DNA of 64,000 bases. It comes from Straminergon stramineum (Eukaryota > Streptophyta > Bryopsida > Hypnales > Calliergonaceae). Positions 32,980 to 46,015 of this stretch are shown here, in pieces; positions within the stretch are counted from its first letter, which is position 1, and each line of letters opens with the position of its first letter. A model generated the notes under the pieces. The model ran no database searches and was not told the origin of the DNA. It was given only the letters and a program-made list of their open reading frames with translations. Location of the stretch: positions 5,399,001 through 5,463,000 of the forward strand of contig OY987272.1 in the NCBI GenBank assembly GCA_963920665.1. The letters run 5' to 3'. The position numbers and the translations under genes were made by a program.

Positions 32980-35384
32980 GTGTGGAATAATCTCATTCAC
33001 AACCAATAGAAGATTGAAAACAAGTATATGTCAATGAAAGAAAATTTCAACTTTTTGAGTGCAAATGCATCACATGAAGTGACTTTTTTTAGGCCTCTAC
33101 ATTGTGGCCATGTTAAGAAATATTATAATTGTTACAAGTGTATAAAATGACCAATATGGATACTCTTTTTGTTGGTTTTTGGGTGGTCTAGAGACTCTTG
33201 GGGCCAATTAAGCAACACACTTTAGAAATTTATATTTTATCAAAAAAATGTAATTCTAATAGCTCTCCCCATTTCTTACTTTTGGCTTTATGTTTAAAAA
33301 AGTTTAATCTTTCAACAATGCCAGAAAGGCAAACCAATCATTTTGCCTATGATGGTACAGGTTTACCCTACTAGATGATTGTAGCAAAAACATATAACTT
33401 AGTTTCGCAAGTAGAGAACATAGGAACTATTCAATGTATCCATCCCTACCATTTAATGTCAAGCCTCTTTCTATTATTCCCTCCATCCCCAAATGATCTT
33501 CATGTTAGACAAAGTGTTCCAGATTAAGACTAAAAATAACATTTTTAAAACCCATATCATAGTGTAAGTAGGGTTCGGTGCACTTCTAGTGTCTTAAAAA
33601 CTTTGAGTTACAAAACCCTTTTCAAAGTGTAGTTTTGGAGTATTGAAAAGTGAATTTTGGGGGGCATTTTCAAGGAGCACCACTCAGCACATAGTTGTTG
33701 AATGTGAGGTTGTCATTTTGTAAGTAGTTTATATAGGCCTGAGACCATATAAACACATATTATATGTAAACCTCTATACCACCTCCTAAAGCTTCATCTC
33801 CTTCAATCAAGCAATATTCAAAGAGGTGCAAAAAATAAGAACAAACAATGTTGATTGACCCCTTTAGTCATTCAATTTGTCTTTTAATTAATGATTTCAT
33901 GGATGGAAAGGAAACTATTGCTTAGAGTTGTTTTGCTAGTCCCAAGTAGCAATTGAAAGTCAAATTTGACCAATTCTCAACATCACAAAGTGCAATAGGA
34001 AGATCCTTTTGGGACAAAAAATTGAGGTCAACAGGAAGATCATTTTGGCATGGAGGAAGTACACTAAAGCAGATAATGCGAGCTTGGGCTGAAAAAATTT
34101 GGTCTATATTTGGAATTAAAACCGAAGGTCTAGAAAAAAGAGAAGAACAAATATGGCTTACAATTTCTAATCATAGTTTTTTTCAATGTAGTCCCTACAT
34201 AACAAAAATGATTACCTCAAAGAATCATTTTAACCCCTATACATGAGGCTCTTTTGGATTTACAAACATCATTGCTTTTGAAGTTTTATAGGTCTAAATG
34301 TCATTATGGTATAGCAATCTGAAGTGTACAATCTTTTAGTGTGCATGTTATAACAAGAATCGAATTTGGAGTCATTTGGCCATATAGATTGTAAGATTAT
34401 AATGTTTTAGTGTTAAAAAAAGGATGCTGAAATTTTCCTAGAAACACATTTGGAGGTGAAATTTGATTTCAAAACCTACTAAAATGAAAAAACTTTAAAC
34501 TATAATGTGCTTCTAAACTAGCATACAAACACATTGGTAAAAGAAAAGATCATTCAATTGACTCATAGTGTCTTCCAAATGGCTTTAAAATGTCAAAAAA
34601 TAGCAAAATAAAGTTGGAAAAAACACATCTATGGCTAAACCTCCTACTAAAATACTTCTCAATCATTCATAACTACTTGGATTCATATGAAATTTTTAAG
34701 CACACCACTAGACTAGTATGCACAACTTTCCGAAAAAAATTTATAAATGAACATTGTATGAAGAAGAAACAAAACATTGAAGTTCAGTATATTCCAAAAA
34801 TGTTTGGATTTTGAACTTTGACTTGCTCCCAAACATTTAAAACTATTTGGATTGACATGTAAATTTTACTACAGTAACTAGACTTCAAGAAGAACATAAA
34901 CCATGGAATTTTGTTGAAAACAAACAGTGGATGAAGGAGATAGAAGCCCCTAAAGTTGTAGCCATTAAAATGTAGTTTAGTGAACTCAAATGGCTTTCAA
35001 AAAAACAAAACATCTTGTGCTGATTTGAAAATCTTTCAACACAAACTAGAAGAGAGAGTGCAAATTCCTCTACAAATTTTATTCAATTCAAACATCTATT
35101 GCAAAAGTTACAACCTTTTGAATTGAAATTCTAGACTATGTGAAGACACTTTGGGTCCCTAGGGCGCTTAGGCCACCACATGGCTTTTGCAATTACATTT
35201 GTAGAAAATTTGATATGTGAACCTCATTAATAGTCCATGAACAACAAAGAGACCCTAGATGATTTTTTTGTTGAATGCATTAGTACAATTTGATCGAGCT
35301 ATGATGGAGTGAGAGATTTTTGGTGATTTTTTTTAGAATAGAAAAGGCACTATAGGCTATCACTTCACATGCTCATATCTTTTT
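32980..35384. other. AT-rich intergenic DNA
   Basis: No gene was found. One TTAA-CCCCTATACATGAGG word at 34229 could be an orphan TTAA-element end. Much of 34400-35380 consists of A-rich text with frequent AAAC, AAAT and CATTTAAA words that resembles decayed repeat. Confidence 0.4.
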
Positions 35385-35710
35385 CCCACACCTCAAAATT
35401 ACTTGAAAAAATTTACACATTTAAATCATGATGATATGTACTTGTGGAAAAAAATTCAAAGTTTTTGGATCACTTTAGAGCATTCCGATTGCAACATTTC
35501 AATTTCACCATATGTACAAATTTCCACCTAATTACTTGAAAAATTCCCAAATTCCCACACCTCAAAATTACTTGAAAAAATTTACACATTTAAATCATGA
35601 TGATATGTACTTGTGGAAAAATATTCAAAGGTTTTGGATCACTTTTGAGCATTCCGATTGCAACATTTCAATTTCACCATATATACAAATTTCCACCTAA
35701 TTGGATATCT
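35385..35710 (+). repeat. Tandem duplication, period 169 bp
   Basis: The segment starting CCCACACCTCAAAATTACTT at 35385 is repeated from 35554. The copies are almost identical, with a few substitutions (for example AAAAATTC/AAATATTC), through the block ending TTTCCACCTAATT. It is a recent local duplication. Confidence 0.93.
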
Positions 35711-37790
35711 TACATCAATCTTGTCAACAATGGCATTTTCTCAAAAAATGTGCAATTTTGTTGATTTTTTATCATAGGTAAGCTATGTAAGTCTTCTTTC
35801 ATTTTATAGTGGCAATCATCAAAATCATTCCACACATTTGAGAAACTATGCTTGTTACAAGAGCTAGTCAAGAAAACAAGAGCTATGCTCAAACATCGTA
35901 GTCCTTCAAGGATTAGGGGTTAAAATGCAAGCCTCTACCAATTAATGTTCATTATTTCTAAACTACAACTTTTTAGCATAGGGGGAGTTAATGCTAGCCC
36001 CTAAAGGATAGAGCTTATGACTGTATATACAAACTTGAAAGTCCTTCATTTTCTATCTTCCATTAGTTCATTGTGTATGAGAGAAAGATTTTGGTTTTAT
36101 TTTTGACAAATGAAATTAAAAGTCCAATATAATTTGGCATAAAATTTTCGATTTCTTTTGTAGAAATTTCAAATTACTATGAATATTTTTAATGATAGAT
36201 GAAGAAAATTCACATAGACTGCAAATTATGTTCCCAAAACCAAAAATTTCCTAAATAGAAGTGTTTCCTAGTGTAGAACATTGTGGTGTAAGGAAAATTT
36301 CCATGTAACTCTATATCCAAAATTGTGGTTATTGATCCTCAATTGCTAAATTTACAAAAATGTTTATTTCAAGGAATTTTTCAAAATTTCCAAATGTTGT
36401 AGAAACTTCAATTTGTTAATTTTGGTCAAAAGCAAAAGAAATCATTTTGACTGTCAATATCATGTTTGAAAGAAAATAACTCCCAGAATTGAAATACAAT
36501 GCTACCCAACATTGGTCTAGAACCAAACAACACTATACATGTACCCCTTCACAATACAAGTTCATGTTCCTCCAGTCACTCCTACATTTGCTTGACAACA
36601 AAGGGCCTTTTCAGTTTCAGCAAGCAATTTCACATTCCTGCTTACTTCGTCACCTTTGACTCTGTCCACAATGGCAGACATGGAGGATAAACACGGTGTG
36701 AGAAGAGGAGGAAAGGGCTTTGGCAAGGACTTAAACGGTGGGTGATGTCACATTGGGTCATTAATGCACCTCTTCATTTCATTAGACTATTGGTGGTGAT
36801 ACCCTTCTATTGTCAACCTTGTCCCCACCCTCTACTTTAGAGAGGTTCTACACTTCTACTACAGTATTGCAACAATATACTTTTAATACTATATTCTAAC
36901 CCCATTGAAACTATACTAGAACAATGGGGAAACAATGGGGGCTCTTCTCTGATGTGGTCGACGAGGTACACAAAGTCCTCAGCGCCTTCTAGGGTTGGGG
37001 GAGTCACATTCAATGAGTTCATGGGAACCCCTGGCATGGCTGAAGGTGAAGTTCCACTGAAAACGGTGTAAGCTTAGACAAAATTTCACTGAACTCAGAC
37101 TTCAATGGGCTCTTTTTCATTCCTACAGTGACAATTCAAGTGACAATTCAAGTGACAATTCATGGTGCACTGTAGGGACAGTTCTTAGAGCATGCGCAGA
37201 GTTTGCACCTCCTACCTTACTCATTCAAACCCAAAATTTCTTACAACAGTAAGAGACTCATTTAACGGTTTGAAAAGTGACTTCTGCAACACATTTAGTT
37301 GAGTAAATTGAGTAAATAATATAGGCCACATTTTGCATCATTGGAAGTTCTCGTAACATAAACTCAAGCATGTCAATGGTACGGTGCGTAACGAGCGGCC
37401 CACAAACAACCTATTACAATAGCAAGCATTTGCACCTGCCATAGTAAAAACATTACTTGTTATCTATTAAAACTTCAATAACAAGATTTTCTCAGTGGGG
37501 AAATTTATTACCTCCTAAGATATAAACACAAATAGATAGTCTGCGAGACAAGTCATGAGCATGTTCGCATCAACATACAGGTGTCGCTCGAAACTAAAAT
37601 GTAGTTTACTCTAAGTGGAAGGGTCAATAAGGAGGGTCATGAAGGTCCAAAGCAGTGCTATTTGATACCCAGTCCAATTGCAAAAGAATAATGAACGAGA
37701 TGGCAAAAGATGTTACAACCTCACCTAGTTACCAGATTACCATAATCTACAAGTTCTATGCACATCTTAAGATACGGGCGGGATACGGCA
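35711..37790. other. Intergenic DNA 3' of SCAB
   Basis: No gene was recognised. An orphan TTAA-element end (GGATTAGGGG-TTAA) lies at 35912-35923. A 12-bp triple repeat sits at 37128-37163. From about 36490 composition becomes less AT-rich; a short frame around 36670 (MADMEDKHGVRRGGKGFGKD) is too short to call. Confidence 0.35.
37128..37163 (+). repeat. Triple GTGACAATTCAA repeat in a small hairpin
   Basis: GTGACAATTCA is present three times in a row, framed by CCTACAGTG on the left and CACTGTAGG on the right, so the array sits in the loop of a 9-bp stem. Confidence 0.85.
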
Positions 37791-40700
37791 TCAAGTAAGA
37801 CTTGCAGAGATTCTTGAGATTGAAATCCCATCATCAGGTCCGAATAGCGTCACCTGTACCAGAGACAATAATTGCAGCAAGAGGTGAGCGACAATATAGT
37901 CACAGGTATATCAAGTTCACTAAAAGATTGTGATGTTCATTCTTACTTGAAATGAGATGCGACACAAGAGGTAATTTACGCTTACATTTTGATCTCGTGC
38001 AAATCGCCTTGCGAGCAAAATAGCAGCATTTCGTTCTCTTTCAGACTCCAGTACAAGCATCAAGCTCAGGCTTTTATTGGCTACCCAATACAAGGCCCGG
38101 GAGGCTGCTTGACCTCCACCACGTGCTCCACAAAGCTGCAAGTGAACTCCAAGTTAATCGCTGCTAATTGCAAACATCAAGAGCATTGCAGTGGCCACTC
38201 TGATTGGGCAGAGCTGACAAATATTCGTGTCAATTTCATTCCTTCTAGATTACAAATTCTTTCAGCTCATATAATTTACCTCGATGAAGATGCGAAACAG
38301 GACTTCAATAGCCATTTATAACTATCAGAAGCTGTAATAAAATTTGTGATAGTTACCTGAATAATTGATGTATATTCTTCCTTGGCAATCGTTTTCCGAC
38401 CTTTGTAAAGCTTGATTCGTGTCCGATCAACAAGCATCACAAGAAGTAGAGGCTTTTCCAAAACCTCTCCATTTTGCTGAACCAATCTTACCTGTTCCCC
38501 ATTTCATATTACGCCCATCCAATCAAAAATTGATGCGATTGCCAAACGGAACTCGAAATCCCTCTACCCTTGTAATGAAGAAAAACATCATGGAATGCCA
38601 AAATGGATTATACTGACGAGATATTTGTACCCCTGCAACGTTTAGAAACATTAACATGCCTTACAGGAAAAAAAATAAAAAACATTCAACTTACATTAAA
38701 CTCGCAACTGCCTTTCTTAAACAAGGCTTCTACATAATTTCCAAGTCCAGGAGCTGCAAACATATATCACAAATCATTAACTCGAGACAAAGCTAGAGAA
38801 ATCACTGCATTCACATATCACGGGCATTAACTACAGGCAGACATTACAACATATTCCACAACAAACAGAAAATCCCAAGAGTGAAGCAAGATAGAGTGTT
38901 AATAACTCACCGGCATCAAGAGGTCCAGTTGTGAAAACTGATTCCTTTTTGCCATCTGGCATAGTTAAGTCAGCACGCAATAGCCAGCCCACGTCAAGAG
39001 GTTCGGGTGCATAATGAGGCCTGGTGGCACCTGTAAGTATTCAAGAATAGGACGTGAGATAACATGCTCCCAGTAATTCCACCACTCAAAGGGACTCCCA
39101 AATGCCGAAATGAAAGTTCTCATCAAGTTCTCATACAAGAGACAATGAGACAGCACTCTGTAAACATGCAAGCTCTTCCATGACAGCAATATTTCAGAGA
39201 CCCTTTACTCGAGAGTGCATATAAATTTTTATCAGCTAAAACAAGCAAGATAACTATATGTTTACTCACCAGTGATAGGTCCACCTTTGCTTCCGTCAAC
39301 AGCAATCCGGTGCCACTGCAAGATACACTTACTCACATCCACTGCCGCTTCATTGATTTGTGATATTGCTAAAGCACCTCCTAGACGTTCTTCACCTTGT
39401 ATCTCGTAGTGCCCTGTCTGGCCTGCCCTCTTTGCTGCAAGAAGCTGTGGAAGTGACCACGATTCAGCTCGCTTGTATACCAAAAAATATACGGCAAAAC
39501 TAGGAATATACTTGGGGTAGACCTGCATTTTCCTTGGCAAGATAATTACTACACTCTTCCAAGACAGATTATCTACTGATTCAGTAGAAAGTTACACAGC
39601 TAAGACTCTTAGAAGCTTTTCAGGACTCCGATTATCGCACAAAACCTTCGACAATGCCAAAAACAATGAGCGTTCAGCAAGCTTGAACAGATAGGAGCAC
39701 TGCAGCGACTCGAAGGCAACATCCCAAACAATCATGACTTCAAAACTCATAAAAGAAAACTAGTACAGTCCTTGAGGACTACCTCCTTGCGCAATTGTAC
39801 GAGTTCAACGGCTTTTTGAGATAAACCCTGACGCAAACCTTCGATCTCAAACTCCATATCCATGGTCTGCAAATATGTATCAACGATTCTTCTTAGCATA
39901 AGACTAACTTGGATACGAATATCAAGGAAAGCGTCACTTGAACTTCGTATGGAAATTAAATTCCCAATTCATTTACTGAGACCCAACCACCTAGTCTCAC
40001 CTTGCTAGGTTCATGCAGCATTTTTATTCTTCGTGCCTCGTTGATTTCCTTCCTCAATAGGTCAAGTTCCTGAAACCATAGGCACAAATTAAATAACCAG
40101 TGCTATTCTATCACTCATGACAATAGTCCTAGAAATCTGTAACGTCCATATTTCAGAACTAACTCGTCTATGATAGAATGACAGAGACGGAGTCAGCAGC
40201 AAGTGATAGAATGTCTGAGAAGAATCTGCTTTCTTCCAGCTGGCGCAGAGTACGCACTAGCTCCTGAGATATTGCAGAAAGAGAGAGTGTAGATGCATTA
40301 CACAAGGTCTATCTCAGATGCTGAAAAACAAGAAATTGCCCAATAAAATGAGACCAGAAACAGGACCGACCGACCCCTTTGTCCCAGGGAATATAACATA
40401 CCTCCTTCTCGGCCATACTTAAATACTGCATTTGTTCCTCGAGGGCGGATTCCACCCGATGCACTGCCGCCTGAGCAGCCGACACTTCAGCTTGGGCATT
40501 TGCCCGAGCTGCCTCCACCATCTTTCGTGAATCATCTGATGCCTGACATCCTCAAAATTAGCCATAAAATAATGCAATACCATACATAGTGGTAGAACCT
40601 CAACAGAAGCTGTAAAGAGAAGAATTATGAACCAGTTACCTGTTTAAATAAGGAGGCCGTCTTTCTGACTTCAGCCTTCTCCTTCTCTAATTCGTTTTCT

Positions 40701-42123
40701 TTTTGTATCCATTGCAACTCCATGGCTTCAACCTGCCAAGAGCCTCCAGGAAAAACGAAGTCAAATTCAAAATTCAGACATCCTTCGAAAGACAGAACAA
40801 GTTTGATACTTAAGGCGTGTCTAAAATGAAGAGCTTGTGTAAGTGATTATCTTCAACTGGCTCCACGAGAAGAAACAATTTACGATGCACAGAGCCACGC
40901 ATTTTCATGTACTCGCAAACTTAGGGCTTGGCCAAGGAAAACAGAATAGATAAAGAAGGCGAAAGTGCAATACAAGAGCAAGAGCTTCAGTGACGTCATC
41001 CTTGTTCCTCCCAGCGACACGCCCAGCAAGCTCACTCAACAGAACTCGCAGCTTCTTCATCAGTGCTGGTCTGTCCAGTACCGTTGCTTCTTGCACTTTG
41101 TGCTGGAAAAAAAAGATCCAACTTCAGGCTTTCAGCAGTCGGCTTGCAGAACAGTCGTACCACAAACTAGGAATGCGTTTCACAACCCCTGAAGGACGGG
41201 GGTTGCAAAAAACAGTGTTGCAGAAGCCACCTGGTGGCCTTGTGGTCCCTTAGGGATTAATCACGAAACTTACACTTGGTTTGCGACATACTTTCCAAAT
41301 CAAATGAGACTCCACCACAATGAACTTGACTGCAAGCAGGGTGGAGAAGCTACAGCGCACTAAGAATTTGTGCAAAAGCCGACGAAAAAAAACCTCAATT
41401 TCACGGACCATGGCAACTGCGCACAACATTTCAGATGGCCATATGCAAAAGCTTGTCGTTAGGAAGTAAAGCCGGAATCATGACGAATACGATGATTCGA
41501 AAAACACAGATAGAATACATACTCACCCTTTCACATTCCCGAATATTGCCACTGGTGCGTCTCAGGGAGCTTCGGAGCTTCGGAGCGCCATCGCTTGGAC
41601 TTCGGTTCTGCTTTGAATCAGGACTATGCTCGTGCGCGTGACCATGTGAATGACCGTGGGAGCATTGATGGCCACCCGATGATCGCCGTCGAATTTCCTT
41701 TGCAGGGCTGGGGCTTTTCTACAGAGTTCCCCAGATGATAAGAGTTAGCAGTTATAATAACATGGTGATCCTCTGCCAGATAAAAAGAGATAAACTGTCA
41801 CCTAGGGGTACTCACATAGGCTCACATTCAGAATGATGACTAGCACCTGAGGCCAGCATTCGGAGACTTAGAAAAATGTAGAGAAATGCATTGATGAACA
41901 GCAGTTCTACCTCTTCATCAGCTAATTTGGAAGCGGCAGCTTTGGCAGCAGCTTGCCCGCTCTCAAATTGCGTGGCAAGGTCGCGAACTGACAATCGCTT
42001 CTGTAGCTTTTCCAGCTCCACCGCTTCCTTGGCAACAACAACTTTGGACGGAGAATCGGTGTCGCCATCTTGATCATGGAAACCGGTCCCATTCAACGTC
42101 ACGTCAGCTGTAACACCTTTCAT
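37791..42123 (-). CDS. SCAB: SCAB-type plant actin-binding protein, 14 exons
   Basis: Minus-strand exons are 42123-41911, 41718-41527, 41102-40974, 40732-40640, 40542-40402, 40263-40189, 40069-40001, 39866-39783, 39444-39270, 39030-38911, 38753-38695, 38491-38357, 38135-37986 and 37853-37791. All phases agree and give 565 aa. SCAB proteins bind, bundle and stabilise F-actin in plants; Arabidopsis SCAB1 acts in stomatal closure. Seen here: the actin-binding start region (QKRLSVRDLATQFE), GRVAGRNKDDVTEALAL, a coiled coil through exons 4-8 with EARRIKMLHEPSK, the Ig-like part (SKCILQWHR, HYAPEPLDVGWLLRADL) and the PH-like end (IKLYKGRKTIAKEEYTS, GARGGGQAASRALYW, ESERERNAAILLARRFA). It is about 70 residues longer than Arabidopsis SCAB1, mostly because of exon 2, which is His-rich. 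Exon 6 (25 aa) is the least certain. A short 5'-UTR intron (42144-42223) is likely. Confidence 0.93.
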
Positions 42124-43556
42124 CGCACTCGATCCGAAGCTGCCTAATAGTTATTTCTTGTCAGCTATCTGCCTTCATCATAAGCGTTTCTCCTCGGCAA
42201 AGTAAAAAAGCCGATTTTCTTACCACATACAGCGGCAGTTTTATGAGCTCACATGCCCTGCCATACAGGGAAGAGAAGATTACAAACCATTGATAGAGAG
42301 GAATTGTAAATAAAGTGAAGCTGAAGTTCCTCGTCTAAGAAGGATGTGGCGCTGCTTCTTTGATCTTTTAAACCATTATGCTAACTTGAAGTGCTATATG
42401 AGGCACTTTTAACATGCAACTGAGAAATGAGCGATCGCTAATCCAGACAGACTCAATGAGAGACAACGAGCACGATCCTGCAATGCTGAACAGAATAGGG
42501 GATATTACTACTGAACAGCTCAGCGTTCACCGTTAGACAGCGATTACATCCGTCGTTCTTTCAAGGGACAATACGGTGGGCGTCAAATACTCGCCGAGAG
42601 AAATATAATCCTTTTGACTAAAAGCAATATTCTAGCTACACACTGACGACGAACGTAGGCTATTTGATCAGCAGTCTTTTGCAACCACCTCCCCAAACCC
42701 CTAGTACAGCAGAGTTCGGTCTCTCCCACCAGCTTTTCCGACTGATAATGTGTTACTTTTCAGCAGACACTCTCGTCACGAACACACAAGAAATTGCGTA
42801 GCTCCGACGAGCTCTAATTGTCATATCAATAAGAAATACAGCCTGTACACCATAGCCGGACAACCTGCTCTACCTGTTCCCGAACACTACCCGTCACATA
42901 GGCCCTGACGACCTCAGTCTATCTGGGCAGGCGTAATTCTCCAAGCTCACGCGGAGCTCTTTCCTTCTGTCACAGACGGACACCGTTTGTTCACAAGCAT
43001 ACAACAACACAAGAGTTCCTCACTTCACGCGAAATCCTTGACCAACAAGACAGTGAGAACCACGCTACCTGCAACGCAACTTTGACTCAGTCTCATCCCC
43101 GCCTCCGCTAAAAGATCTAAAACACCGCAACAATTACATCAATGGAGCAACTATCAAGTCCCCCTCCCCCCAACTCCTATCAGACCAGATTATTCTCACT
43201 TGAGCGTGATTCGAAGCCCTCCTTTCGTCTCACCAATATGGCTCACCGCCGGTCGGAACGAAACGACCAACTCCCTGTTTTCCGCCGCGTCTAGTATTCT
43301 TCGAAGCAGGGCAAGCGCAAGCAAAGGCTAAGCTAAAAAGACCACTGACAGAGTATTATTAGCATGTGGAATCTGACGGAGATGCAGAGGCCTGCCGTGG
43401 CTCAGGCTGGAGGAGATGATGTTCCCTTCAAGCTCCCCGTCTGATCACGCAATGGCAAGCCAAAGCTCCATCGCTGCTGCAACTGTCGCTGCGACAGGAG
43501 TCCCTGGCTCCCTGCTGCGACAGGTCCCCCCAGACCTGGCTCGAGAGTGCCGCCGT
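42124..43556. promoter_or_regulatory. Upstream region of SCAB
   Basis: This stretch is GC-balanced and transposon-free, as expected for a leader and promoter on the minus strand. A predicted 80-bp leader intron occupies 42144-42223 (donor GTAAGA, acceptor CTATTAG). Frames present are short and in both orientations. No clear TATA box was found. Confidence 0.4.
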
Positions 43557-43715
43557 GCGGATGAATGATGCTCATCCGTACTCGGTAGCGATGAGTCCGA
43601 GTCCGTCAGTTCGGAGTGCCAGTGCATGGGACTACGGGATAGGAGATGGATTCCAGGATGAAAGACATTCATCCTGTTGTCGTGACAGAGACTCACGGAT
43701 AGATGATATTCATCT
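43557..43715. repeat. Cluster of four small hairpins
   Basis: Successive perfect stems are CGGATGA/TCATCCG (43558-43578), ACTCGG/CCGAGT (43580-43602), AGGATGAA/TTCATCCT (43655-43675) and AGATGA/TCATCT (43701-43715). Three share the GATGA/TCATC core. Confidence 0.75.
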
Positions 43716-44780
43716 TCCAGCCGACCTCGTTCGTTCGGTACCAGGTACTCTGGTCAGAGTAACTGCCCCCCATTGTAGCCATTACGACTAATTGATGGAA
43801 TAGCTTAGTGGGCCTTTCAAGGCTCTATTTGGTGATTATGTGAATAAGTTTGGTGCACCCCAGACCTCTATAATATCACCTTCTTTGAAATCACAATTAC
43901 GGTACATGTATAGCACATCCTGGAATGAATTGCAATGGTAATACACACAAGGTATTTTCTTTTAGAACGGAGCAAATTTGTTTGACAATTGGTGATCAGT
44001 ATTGTGTAGCTCATTGCTCTCACATTATAATCACGAGAAGACAAATTGGAACCAAAGTTGGATGAAGTCTCAAAACAACATTCAAATATAATATGCAAAA
44101 GTCATGAATAGTGAAATGTAATCATTGCATTTTCTAAAACCATGCCCTAATTTCAATATCCACATTCTGAACATTGTAAAACAAGCATCCATCATGGAAG
44201 GCAACCCATTGTTGATCACCTTCTCCTTTTGGCAATATGGATAATTCTCTTTCCGTGCAAGAGGAGATGGTAGTGATTAATTACTGCACAATTCCCCATG
44301 CAATTGGGGCACATTGTGATTGTTTTACAATACTCTCAATTCTTGGTGGATTTTGCAACCAACCCTTGAGGGAAACAAGAAGGTATACATGACTGAAGTA
44401 GGAGGAATAGAATCTTCCACTTAAAAATTCATGGTAATTATGTTTTGAAAAATAAAAATCTGAAAAATTATGAAAATCTTCTTAACTCTATTTTTGTACA
44501 CTAGAAAATTTTCCCACCCAAAAAACTCACCCTCCAAATATGTGTAACCACTTAAGTAGTTGGAAATGGATTGCCTCCCTTAATATTCTGAAATTTTTGA
44601 AGGTTTGTTTCTAAGGCTTGGTTTTGAAACATGTTCGATTTTTAGTAATCCTATCTAAAAATGTGAAACATCATATGGTAGCAACTTGCATTGCAAATTT
44701 GCATTACATGTAAAGTCATTTTAACATGGATATACCCATAATCGCACTTTGCCTCAAATCATATTCATCCCTTAGTCTAC
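43716..44780. other. AT-rich intergenic DNA, no gene seen
   Basis: No coding or repeat structure was recognised. Confidence 0.35.
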
Positions 44781-45075
44781 ATCTCCAAAATCAATATGCA
44801 CCTAGTTATGTGGAAGAAACAATTCCAGAAACTCTTTCAAATAAAACTTTGATCCTTCTTAACTTTTGCATGTAGCATCCAAATGTTGCATTCTTTAGTG
44901 CGTTGGAACCTCCTTTCACTTGCCAACCACGAAAACATGAAAATTTGTCACCGTTTGTTCTTGATTCTCTTGGAATAAACTCTGGGTTTCAATAGAAGAA
45001 GAAAAATGAAAATTTGACTAGAACTGATAATAGTATCTAGGCACAGTAGCAAAAAATGGCCGTTTGGGGGGTACC
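44781..45075. mobile_element. GGTACCC-ended element, copy 1 (left end worn)
   Basis: The text from CTCCAAAATCAATATGCACC through CTTCTTAACTTTTGCATGTA, GTTGCATTCTTTAGTGCGTT and the end GGGGGGTACCCACC matches the copy at 48813-49885 without the LINE found there. It serves as the empty site for that insertion. The left terminus could not be defined. Confidence 0.65.
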
Positions 45076-45756
45076 CACCTTAAGTTATTATGGCCCCAGT
45101 GAAGAATGTCTACAAACATAATGCAAACTACTGTATGTAGTACAGTAGATTAGTGCTGGCCCCATTGCACAGCCCTACAATACAGAATGAGAAGAGATGC
45201 ACAGTGAGATGCTGATGTTTGTAATGTACCTGAAGCAATTATTCAGTACTGTGAGCTTTGTAAGGTCTATGAATTTCGTGACCACTAAATTTAGTTTAGT
45301 TTATCACCCCATTTGGTACAGTAACTTACTGTAGTCTGGAACTGAGATTTTGGGATTGTCACTTTCAAAGAATTCTAATGAGCTGCAGCTCGAGTTGGTA
45401 CTGTGGCAGGAAAATTATAACTTATACTGTACATTTAAGGAGGACCTTTTAAATAACTTGGGAAAACCACTCTTTTACAGGCCAACTAACTAATAATATA
45501 AGTCTAACCCAGTCAGCGACTTCCTGGAATTCTTAATACTTTTTTGGTTTCAGAACGGCCCTGACACTTTGCTTGCGAGGATTGCACTGATTGCGTCTTC
45601 TGGAACTTCGTCACCTAGATTACTGTAGATCAGAGTTGTGTAAGTAGAGGGAGCTAGTTAGCATTGCATATCAGATCTAGCTAGCTGGGTACGCGACGGT
45701 TACTGATAACTTCACAGATAGCCCGCTGGGCCTCGCTGTAAGGTAGCTTGCTCCAA
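45076..45756. other. Intergenic DNA with CTACTGTA palindromes
   Basis: No gene was found. CTACTGTATGTAGTACAGTAG near 45128 is a palindrome, and TACAGTA words recur between 45120 and 45430. Confidence 0.35.
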
Positions 45757-46007
45757 CACTCAACCCTCTCTAATTGAGTGCAGTCGCACTAACTTAACCA
45801 ACTTTAAGCTTAAGTTAAGCTTAAACTTTGGCCAGGAGGGCAGGCAAATGGGGGTTCCAAGTCGGTGCACTCTGACATTGGTGCACAACTGGACATGTGG
45901 AAGTAATTCAATTGGTTTTGTGCACATGGGAAATCCTGGGGATACACACAAAAACGTCAACTGCAAAGTGTGAGCTGTTGACATACTGAGACTGAGAGGG
46001 TTGAGTG
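45757..46007. mobile_element. Small MITE with CACTCAACCCTCTC ends
   Basis: CACTCAACCCTCTC at 45757 is repeated inverted as GAGAGGGTTGAGTG ending at 46007, enclosing 251 bp. The CACT start is compatible with a CACTA relative, and the flanks CAA/AAA could be a worn 3-bp duplication. A 74-codon minus frame spans almost the full element but has no protein features. Confidence 0.65.
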
Positions 46008-46015
46008 AAACATTA

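Noticed and set aside
38600..38630. GGGTACAAATATCTCGTCAG as an additional SCAB exon
   Set aside because: It breaks the frame between exons 11 and 12, which join in phase without it.
43579..43610. GCGATGAGTCC as a hammerhead ribozyme core
   Set aside because: The required CTGATGA and GAAA boxes are not both present and the helices do not form; simple hairpins explain the pairing.
45760..45984. 74-codon minus-strand frame
   Set aside because: It fills a 251-bp MITE exactly and has no protein features.
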